This document shows positions 28,956 to 35,331 of a stretch of DNA of 64,000 nt, in pieces. A program made the translations under genes and the position numbers. The DNA comes from Pontibacterium granulatum. Its GTDB lineage: Bacteria; Pseudomonadota; Gammaproteobacteria; Pseudomonadales; Balneatricaceae. Location: the NCBI RefSeq assembly GCF_029961155.1, contig NZ_JASBRH010000012.1:1-64000 (forward strand). Reading direction: 5' to 3'. How positions within the stretch are numbered: the first letter of the stretch is position 1; each line of letters begins with the position of its first letter. The notes under the pieces were generated by a model, which ran no database searches, was not told the origin of the DNA, and was given only the letters and a program-made list of their open reading frames with translations.

Positions 28956-29504
28956 TTACTCTTCTGCGGTTTCGGCATTTAAACTGTAACCCGCCATAAT
29001 CTTGACGATGTAGGACAGCATCTGAATGATGAAAATTGCCAGACCCAGCAAGACAAACGCTTCCGGAATCCATAACGGCACGGCAGCAATGGTTTCGCTG
29101 GTGGACCCCCGCTCCCAATTACGAAGCACGGTGCGCCAGAAATAGTTGGCCAGATAACAGGTCAGGCCAAAGGCCGCGAGCACGCACAGCATCTCAACGA
29201 AACGGCGCATCAGTTGCGTCCGGATCTTGGCCAACAGAATATTTACCCGGATCAACGCACTGGTTTCGAAGGCGTATCCGAGCGACAGGAAGGTCATGGC
29301 GGCAACGCCGTAACCGACAAATTCATCCAGAACAAAGGTTGAAGTACTGAAAAAAGCGCGCAAGCTGATTTCCAGCATCACGTGCAAAGTCATTGCGGCC
29401 ATGATCAATGCCGCCAGCACCGCACCCGAACGTGACAACCAGGAGGCGAGACAGATAAAGCCATCGACCATCCTGCGAAGCAAAGATGGAGTACTCTCGT
29501 TCAT
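28956..29504 (-). CDS. TRAP transporter small permease (DctQ type)
   Basis: The 182-residue protein has four hydrophobic segments and the DctQ pattern (VMLEISLRAFFSTSTFVLDE, then VLLGLAIFIIQMLSYIVK). It pairs with the DctM subunit in the inner membrane. A stable hairpin lies between it and the binding-protein gene upstream. Confidence 0.92.
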   Translation of the reverse strand: MNESTPSLLRRMVDGFICLASWLSRSGAVLAALIMAAMTLHVMLEISLRAFFSTSTFVLDEFVGYGVAAMTFLSLGYAFETSALIRVNILLAKIRTQLMRRFVEMLCVLAAFGLTCYLANYFWRTVLRNWERGSTSETIAAVPLWIPEAFVLLGLAIFIIQMLSYIVKIMAGYSLNAETAEE

Positions 29505-29608
29505 AAGCTACACCGGAATTATCGTTATTGTTGTTTCTGTGGCTGAGATATCAGCAGAGCGCCGCTATATCCGCTCACCAGCATAGTGATCATTGCTGAT
29601 CGGTAGGT

Positions 29609-29632
29609 GGACCGGGCTAAAACGCCCGGTCC
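29609..29632 (-). promoter_or_regulatory. Intercistronic hairpin between DctP and DctQ genes
   Basis: GGACCGGGC and GCCCGGTCC form a perfect 9-bp stem with a 6-base loop and no T-run. Such structures commonly stabilise the upstream binding-protein message, giving more DctP than permease. Confidence 0.65.
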
Positions 29633-29685
29633 TGCAGTCACTTCAGGCAGTACCTGAAACATCGGACTGCACTTTGAGGTTGTGG

Positions 29686-30690
29686 TTAATGGGATTTCGC
29701 CAATGCGGCACGATACTGCTCGAGCAGTTCTTCGCCTTGAGGCCCCATTTTTTCCATCCATTCAGCCACGACAGCACTTGCCGCTTGTTTGAGTTCGGAT
29801 CTGAAGTTGGCGGGTACATCTTCCACCACTGTCATGCCCCGTTGACGGGCCAGGGCATAGTTCTCCTGCACGACATTGCTGGTGTTGCTCCAGACATGTT
29901 TCTCCGCTTCCTGGGCTGCTTCTGAAACGGCCTGCTGCATCTCTGGAGACAAACCGTTCCAAACATCCAGGTTCATAGTGACCAGGTTGATGGTGCTGTC
30001 GTAGTTCAGCGCAGTGAAGTGGGAAACGTAATCGTTAAAACTGGCGCTCAGACCGGCTTCGATAGACGTCAGTACGCCATCAATACCCCCGGTGGAGAGC
30101 TGCGGCACGATGTCGGCCCAGCTGAGCTGGATCGGCGCAGAGCCTGCGCTTTTGAATACCTTGGTGCCGTTGGCATCGTAGGTACGCATCTTCAGGTTGT
30201 TGATAGCGCCATTGTCTGTCAGTGCGCGTTTACCCCAAAGGCCGCTCGAAGGCCACGGAGAGGAATACAGCAGTTTCTGGTTATATTTGGCCAGCACCTT
30301 CTCGTAGTAAGGTTTGGCGACTACGTATAAGGTATGCGCTTCTTCGGTGTTGGAGCTTAGGAACGGCAGAGAGGAGAGCAGGAAAATCGGGTCAACACCA
30401 CCCAGAGGAGGAATAAAGGTATTGGCCAGTACGACTGCCCCATCACCTACCGCATCCAGTTGGTCCTTGGACTTCAGGCCCAACGCCCCGCCAAAGTGGT
30501 GAGCGATCTCAATTTCACCCTTGGATTTTTCTTTCAGCAACCCTGCAAAATATTTATCACCTTCTCCCTGAACTGAAGTTGCCGGATATTCATTCGGCAT
30601 ATCCCATACGGTTGCAGCGTTGGCTGGCAGTGTGTGGGCCGCAGTTAGCAGGGCGGTGAGACCCAACGTCATACTTATTTTTTTAATCAT
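29686..30690 (-). CDS. TRAP transporter periplasmic binding protein (DctP type)
   Basis: The 334-residue protein begins with a signal peptide (MIKKISMTLGLTALLTAAHT, cleavage near ANA-ATV). It contains the DctP hallmark region NLKMRTYDANG ... SWADIVPQLSTGGIDGVLTS, where the arginine usually clamps a substrate carboxylate. The substrate is therefore probably a carboxylate. Its gene is first in the leftward TRAP operon. Confidence 0.93.
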   Translation of the reverse strand: MIKKISMTLGLTALLTAAHTLPANAATVWDMPNEYPATSVQGEGDKYFAGLLKEKSKGEIEIAHHFGGALGLKSKDQLDAVGDGAVVLANTFIPPLGGVDPIFLLSSLPFLSSNTEEAHTLYVVAKPYYEKVLAKYNQKLLYSSPWPSSGLWGKRALTDNGAINNLKMRTYDANGTKVFKSAGSAPIQLSWADIVPQLSTGGIDGVLTSIEAGLSASFNDYVSHFTALNYDSTINLVTMNLDVWNGLSPEMQQAVSEAAQEAEKHVWSNTSNVVQENYALARQRGMTVVEDVPANFRSELKQAASAVVAEWMEKMGPQGEELLEQYRAALAKSH

Positions 30691-31047
30691 TGTCTTATCC
30701 CAGGTTGTAATCTGATTATTGTTATTGCGTTTGCAACAAAGGATTGTTTGTTTAGATCCAGATCAATCATGTCACAATTTATTTTGCTGACCATGAAGCG
30801 CTTCTCAAGGAACTGTGAGCTGGATTCACAAACTCTCTGGGATGGTGGGTTTTATGAAATATTTAAGAACTTCTGAGAAGGTATTCTGAGTTCGAATAGT
30901 TATTGCAAATGCATTGAAAAATAAGAGATTAATGGGTTTGTTATCGATTAACCCGAATAGGACACTCTGATTTAAGTGTCGGTTTTAAAAGCAGGCGGTT
31001 TATGTCACCCGCTGAGGTGACAATTAAAACTTGATATCGGACAAGGA
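30691..31047. promoter_or_regulatory. Upstream region of the TRAP operon
   Basis: This 357-base AT-rich gap holds no gene. It contains AACTGTGA-N5-ATTCAC (30811-30829), similar to the palindrome before the Rieske operon. Two hairpins lie near the LysR2 end: GACACT/AGTGTC (30961-30980) and TGTCACC-CGCTGA-GGTGACA (31003-31022). The left part probably carries the dctP promoter; the hairpins may end the upstream LysR transcript. Confidence 0.5.
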
Positions 31048-31938
31048 TTATTCATAACGCTCGGACTCGGATGTTTGCTTGATCCACTGTACGAAGGTGG
31101 CGATGCGCTGAGTATCCTTATGGCTTTTGGGATACGCCAGGTGATAAGAGTATGTATCCAGACAGGTATCAAAAAGCTGTATCAGGCGACCGCTACTGAA
31201 TTCATTTTTTAATAAGGCGGGACAACCCAGCATGACGCCCTGACCGTTCAGCACGGCCTGCAGGCGTACGTTTGTGTCGTCAATGATCAGGCTGGTTGGT
31301 GTGTTGAGCTGCGTCACTCCCGCTTTGCGCAGCCAGTCGTCCCAGGCGGAATGGTCCTCATCATGGATCAGGGTGAATTTCTGCAGGTCTTGCGGTGATT
31401 CAACAGGTCCGACCCGGTGCAGCAGGTCGGTGCTGCAGACAGGTGTCAGGTTGCCCGGGATCAGTAGTTCGCTCTCCAGATCCGGCCAGTTGCCTTTGCC
31501 CCAGATGATAGCCAGATCGATGTTGTCTGCCAGGAAGTCGGGGACTTTGATGGTATGCATCAGATCGATCTGGATATCCGGATGCTGTCCCCAGAAGCTG
31601 CTCAGACGCTGAGCCAGCCAGGCACTGGAAAAGAATGGACGCAGCGCAATATTCAGTGAGTCTCTGCCGCGGTGTTGCACCACATCCTGAATCGCACGCG
31701 CGATCTGGTCAAAGGGGCCTTCAAGTGCTGAGTGCAGGTGTTTGCCCTCTGGCGTGAGGATTAAGGTGCGTTTCTGGCGCAAAAACAGCTTTAAGCCCAG
31801 ATAATCTTCGAGCACACGGATTTGATGGCTTACGGCGGATGGCGATACCAACAACTCTTCCGCCGCTTTGGTGAAGTTCAGGTAATGGCCCGCTACAACA
31901 AATGTTTTTAAAGCATTCAGCAAAGGCAGATGTAGCAT
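31048..31938 (-). CDS. LysR-type regulator 2 (right edge of the catabolic island)
   Basis: The 296-residue protein has an LTTR helix-turn-helix (FTKAAEELLVSPSAVSHQIR) and a GcvA-like effector domain with DDTNVRLQAVLNGQGVMLGC. It is a close paralogue of the regulator at 18998-19903 throughout its length. It precedes the TRAP operon on the same strand and probably controls transport or the whole island. Confidence 0.92.
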   Translation of the reverse strand: MLHLPLLNALKTFVVAGHYLNFTKAAEELLVSPSAVSHQIRVLEDYLGLKLFLRQKRTLILTPEGKHLHSALEGPFDQIARAIQDVVQHRGRDSLNIALRPFFSSAWLAQRLSSFWGQHPDIQIDLMHTIKVPDFLADNIDLAIIWGKGNWPDLESELLIPGNLTPVCSTDLLHRVGPVESPQDLQKFTLIHDEDHSAWDDWLRKAGVTQLNTPTSLIIDDTNVRLQAVLNGQGVMLGCPALLKNEFSSGRLIQLFDTCLDTYSYHLAYPKSHKDTQRIATFVQWIKQTSESERYE

Positions 31939-32045
31939 ATGTCACTCTGATTTATTTATTATTTTTGTTTATCCGATTGAGATATAAGGCAGTTCCCGAC
32001 GCAGGTCAACTGTACTGATACAGCTACACAACGATTCACGCTGCT

Positions 32046-33119
32046 CTAAATCGTGTTTGTCTTTGACAGCAAGTCATCCAGTGCGACGATTTCACCACAG
32101 CACTCCGGGCTGTAGCCCGGTAACTGCATCACCGCCTGCTGGAAAGCCGGGCTGCGGATATTCTGCAGCAGTTGTTCCACGGCGGCCTGCTCGAGACTGC
32201 GGTGGTGACAGACCAGCAGGTAGTACTCCTCCTCCAGCGGGATAAAGCCGAGACCAAACTGGCGCGCGGCCGCTTCCACACCCATCCCCGCATCCGCCAT
32301 ACCGGAGGCTACATAGGCCGCTACAGCGGAGTGGGTAAACTCCTCGTTTTCGAAGCCCTCGATCTGGCGACTGTTGATCTGCCGTTGCTTCAACATCTCA
32401 TCCAGCAGTACGCGGGTGCCGGACTCTTTCTGGCGGTTGATAAAACGCACGCCTGCTTTGGTCAGGTCTTCCAGACCGGTGATCCCATGGGGATTATCCG
32501 ACTTCACCATCAAGCCCTGGCGACGGGTGATAAAGCGGATCACCTTGTGCACCCGTGGTTTCAGGTAGCGGCTGTAGCTCTCGATCAGTTTCGGGCTGAC
32601 CACGCTGGTGGGCAGGTGAAAACCGGCGATATCGCAGGTGCCACGGCCCAGTGAGGCCAATGCATCTTCGGCGCTTTTGTACTGCAGGTCCAGCTGGATC
32701 CCTTCGGCAAAATCCGGCAGCAGGGCGACCGCATAGCCGTGGCTGGCGTTAATGCGCAGCAGCGGGCTAACCCCCTCCAGAGCGCGGTGGATCTCCATGT
32801 TCAGATCCGAGGCCAGGCTTTCCAGCTGGGGTTTCAGACGGGCGACAACCCTTTGCTCGGCCCAGATCAGTTTTTCACCCAGGGCGGTCAGCTGGGCGCC
32901 GCGGCCTTTTTGCAGCTCAACCAGCGGTACGCCAAAAAACGCCGCCCAGGTGTTGAGCAGGTTCCAACCGTGACGGTAGGAGATGCCCGCTTTTTTTGTT
33001 GCCGCCGTCAACTTGCCCTCTTCGTGTATTGCACGCAGCAGGGAAAATAATTGCGGATTCAACTGGTTACCACTGCCGTCACGAAACGACCAGGTGGGTA
33101 CAACTTGTATTCTCTTCAT
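32046..33119 (-). CDS. ModE-like regulator with C-terminal substrate-binding domain
   Basis: The 357-residue protein has an N-terminal ModE/LysR-like winged helix (LLRAIHEEGKLTAATKKAGI, SYRHGWNLLNTW) and a C-terminal periplasmic-binding-protein-like domain (GIQLDLQYKSAEDALASLGR, GTRVLLDEMLKQ, VASGMADAGMGVEAAARQFG). Domains of this second kind bind small oxyanions or molybdenum-related ligands. It is divergent from the formate dehydrogenase operon and is the likely regulator of it; ligand unproven. Confidence 0.82.
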   Translation of the reverse strand: MKRIQVVPTWSFRDGSGNQLNPQLFSLLRAIHEEGKLTAATKKAGISYRHGWNLLNTWAAFFGVPLVELQKGRGAQLTALGEKLIWAEQRVVARLKPQLESLASDLNMEIHRALEGVSPLLRINASHGYAVALLPDFAEGIQLDLQYKSAEDALASLGRGTCDIAGFHLPTSVVSPKLIESYSRYLKPRVHKVIRFITRRQGLMVKSDNPHGITGLEDLTKAGVRFINRQKESGTRVLLDEMLKQRQINSRQIEGFENEEFTHSAVAAYVASGMADAGMGVEAAARQFGLGFIPLEEEYYLLVCHHRSLEQAAVEQLLQNIRSPAFQQAVMQLPGYSPECCGEIVALDDLLSKTNTI

Positions 33120-33136
33120 ATGAACAACATTTCATA
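33119..33136. promoter_or_regulatory. Inverted repeat at the regulator start
   Basis: TATGAA-CAACAT-TTCATA spans the region just upstream of the regulator's ATG. It could be an autoregulatory operator. Confidence 0.35.
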
Positions 33137-33180
33137 TTTTTAATGATTGGCACGAGTGCTACTTTAAGAACATAAAACAG

Positions 33181-33203
33181 ACATTATCACGTTTAGATAA
33201 TGT
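33181..33203. promoter_or_regulatory. Candidate operator of the fds operon
   Basis: ACATTATC and GATAATGT form a perfect 8-bp inverted repeat with a 7-base spacer, 54 bases before fdsG and between the divergent genes. Its position suits binding of the ModE-like regulator. Confidence 0.5.
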
Positions 33204-33256
33204 TCAAATATGTAATTTAATGCATATATAAAAACAAGAGCCGAGTAACAGAACAG

Positions 33257-33754
33257 ATGACTACACACGCTTTCGATGAGCAGCGCGAGCAACGTGTGGT
33301 CGGTATCATCGCCGAGCTGAAAGACAAGCCCGGTGCACTGCTGCCGATCCTGCACGGAATTCAGGACAGTGAGGGTTACATTCCTGAAAGCTCAGTCGCT
33401 ATGATCGCCGCTGAACTGAACCTGTCACGGGCCGAGGTACACGGTGTAATCAGCTTCTACCACCACTTCCGTACTACCCCACCAGGCCGTCATGTGATGC
33501 AGGTTTGCGTTGCCGAGGCATGCCAGGCGCGTGGCTCCCGCGAGCTGGAGAGTTACGCCCAGGAAAAGCTGGGTGTGGGTTTCCACCAAACCACGTCTGA
33601 CCGCGAAATCACCCTGGAGAAGGTGTACTGCCTGGGCAACTGTGCCTGCGGACCTTCCGTGCGTGTGGATGACGACATCGTTGGTCGTGTCAGCAATGCG
33701 CGTTTCGACGAACTGGTTGAAGAGCTCACCACCCAGACCGTGGAGTTGAAGTGA
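33257..33754 (+). CDS. fdsG: NAD-dependent formate dehydrogenase gamma subunit
   Basis: The 165-residue product is NuoE-like (thioredoxin-fold [2Fe-2S] protein). Cluster cysteines are CVAEAC and [10 protein letters not shown]. It works with FdsB to pass electrons to NAD+. Its TGA overlaps the fdsB ATG (TGATG). Confidence 0.95.
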   Translation: MTTHAFDEQREQRVVGIIAELKDKPGALLPILHGIQDSEGYIPESSVAMIAAELNLSRAEVHGVISFYHHFRTTPPGRHVMQVCVAEACQARGSRELESYAQEKLGVGFHQTTSDREITLEKVYCLGNCACGPSVRVDDDIVGRVSNARFDELVEELTTQTVELK

Positions 33755-35331
33755 TGGTTAAAGTATTTATTCCGCGTGATACCACATCGCTGGCGCTGGG
33801 TGCCGATAAGGTGGCCCGTGAATTTGCGGTGGCTGCTGAGCAGCGTGGTGACAGTGTAGAGATCGTGCGTAACGGTTCCCGTGGTCTGTTCTGGCTCGAG
33901 CCGATGCTGGAGGTGGAAACCCCGGCCGGTCGCGTGGCGTACGGTCCGGTGACTCATGCCGATATCGACAGCCTGCTGGAGCAGGGGGTGTTGCAGGGCG
34001 AACAGGGTCACCCGCTAAGCCTGGGGCTGACCGAAGAGATCCCGTACCTGAAAAAACAGCAGCGCCTGACCTTTGCCCGTGCCGGTATTACCGATCCGGT
34101 ATCGCTGGACGACTATCAGGCACACGACGGCTTTAAAGGCCTGCGCAATGCACTGCAGATGGATGCCCAGGCGATTGTGGATGCGGTGAAAGCCTCCGGC
34201 CTGCGTGGTCGTGGTGGTGCGGCATTCCCTACCGGCATCAAATGGCAGACCGTACTGGATGCAGTGCCAACCGATGCTGTTAACGGTGAGAGTGGCCAGA
34301 AATACATCGTCTGTAACGCCGACGAGGGTGACTCCGGGACCTTTGCCGACCGTATGGTGATGGAAGCCGATCCGTACATGTTGATCGAAGGCATGACCAT
34401 CGCCGGTCTCGCCGTGGGTGCGACTCAGGGTTACATCTACCTGCGCTCCGAATACCCGGTGGCACACCAGATCCTGAACGAAGCGATCGCCAAAGCAGAA
34501 GCGGCCGGTTTCCTGGGTAACGATATCCTCGGTAGCGGCCGACGCTTTGACCTGGAAGTTCGTCTGGGGGCTGAAGCGTACATCTGTGGCGAAGAGACCT
34601 CCCTGCTGGAGAGCCTGGAAGGTAAGCGGGGTCTGGTGCGCGCCAAGCCGCCGCTGCCAGCTATTGTGGGTCTGTTTGGTCAGCCAACCGTCGTGAACAA
34701 CGTGCTGTCTCTGGCGGCGATCCCGTACATTCTGGACAAAGGCCCGCAGGCTTATGCCGACTACGGTATGGGGCGCTCTCTGGGGACCCTGCCGTTCCAG
34801 CTGGCGGGCAACATCAAGCAGGGTGGTTTGATTGAACTGGCGTTTGGTCTGACCCTGCGTGAACTGATGGAAGATTTTGGTGCCGGTACCTTCTCCGGAC
34901 GCCCGGCGCGTGCGGTACAGGTGGGTGGCCCGTTGGGTGCCTACCTGCCGGAAAGCCAGTGGGATACGCCGCTGGACTACGAGGCCTTTTCTGCCATGGG
35001 GGCGGTATTGGGTCACGGTGGTGTGGTGGTGTTTGATGACACTGTGGATATGTCTGCGCAGGCGCGTTTCTCCATGGAGTTTTGCGTGGCGGAGTCCTGC
35101 GGTAAATGTACCCCGTGCCGTATCGGTTCCACCCGTGGCGTGGAGGTGATCGACCGCATCCGCAACAACGAAAACCGCGAAGCCAACCTGGAGTTGCTGA
35201 CCGATCTGTGTGACACCATGATCGACGGCTCCCTCTGTGCGATGGGCGGCATGACCCCGTTCCCGGTGATGAGTGCCGTGAAGCACTTCCCGGAAGATTT
35301 TGAACCTCAGACTGCTGAAGGAGGTGCCTGA
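33754..35331 (+). CDS. fdsB: NAD-dependent formate dehydrogenase beta subunit
   Basis: The 525-residue product is NuoF-like with a thioredoxin-like N-terminal extension. FMN/NAD-binding segments are GLRGRGGAAFPTGIKW and NADEGDSGTFADR. The [4Fe-4S] site is CGKCTPCRIGSTRG with a later Cys in DGSLCAMGG. It transfers electrons to NAD+ in the cytoplasm. The ATG at 33754 is used; a GTG one codon upstream is also in frame. Overlaps fdsA by one base. Confidence 0.95.
   Translation: MVKVFIPRDTTSLALGADKVAREFAVAAEQRGDSVEIVRNGSRGLFWLEPMLEVETPAGRVAYGPVTHADIDSLLEQGVLQGEQGHPLSLGLTEEIPYLKKQQRLTFARAGITDPVSLDDYQAHDGFKGLRNALQMDAQAIVDAVKASGLRGRGGAAFPTGIKWQTVLDAVPTDAVNGESGQKYIVCNADEGDSGTFADRMVMEADPYMLIEGMTIAGLAVGATQGYIYLRSEYPVAHQILNEAIAKAEAAGFLGNDILGSGRRFDLEVRLGAEAYICGEETSLLESLEGKRGLVRAKPPLPAIVGLFGQPTVVNNVLSLAAIPYILDKGPQAYADYGMGRSLGTLPFQLAGNIKQGGLIELAFGLTLRELMEDFGAGTFSGRPARAVQVGGPLGAYLPESQWDTPLDYEAFSAMGAVLGHGGVVVFDDTVDMSAQARFSMEFCVAESCGKCTPCRIGSTRGVEVIDRIRNNENREANLELLTDLCDTMIDGSLCAMGGMTPFPVMSAVKHFPEDFEPQTAEGGA

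Noticed and set aside
30814-30830. CRP site TGTGA-N-TCACA upstream of dctP
   Set aside because: The half-sites are 7 bases apart instead of the 6 in the CRP consensus, so I treated it as a possible LysR or other operator instead.
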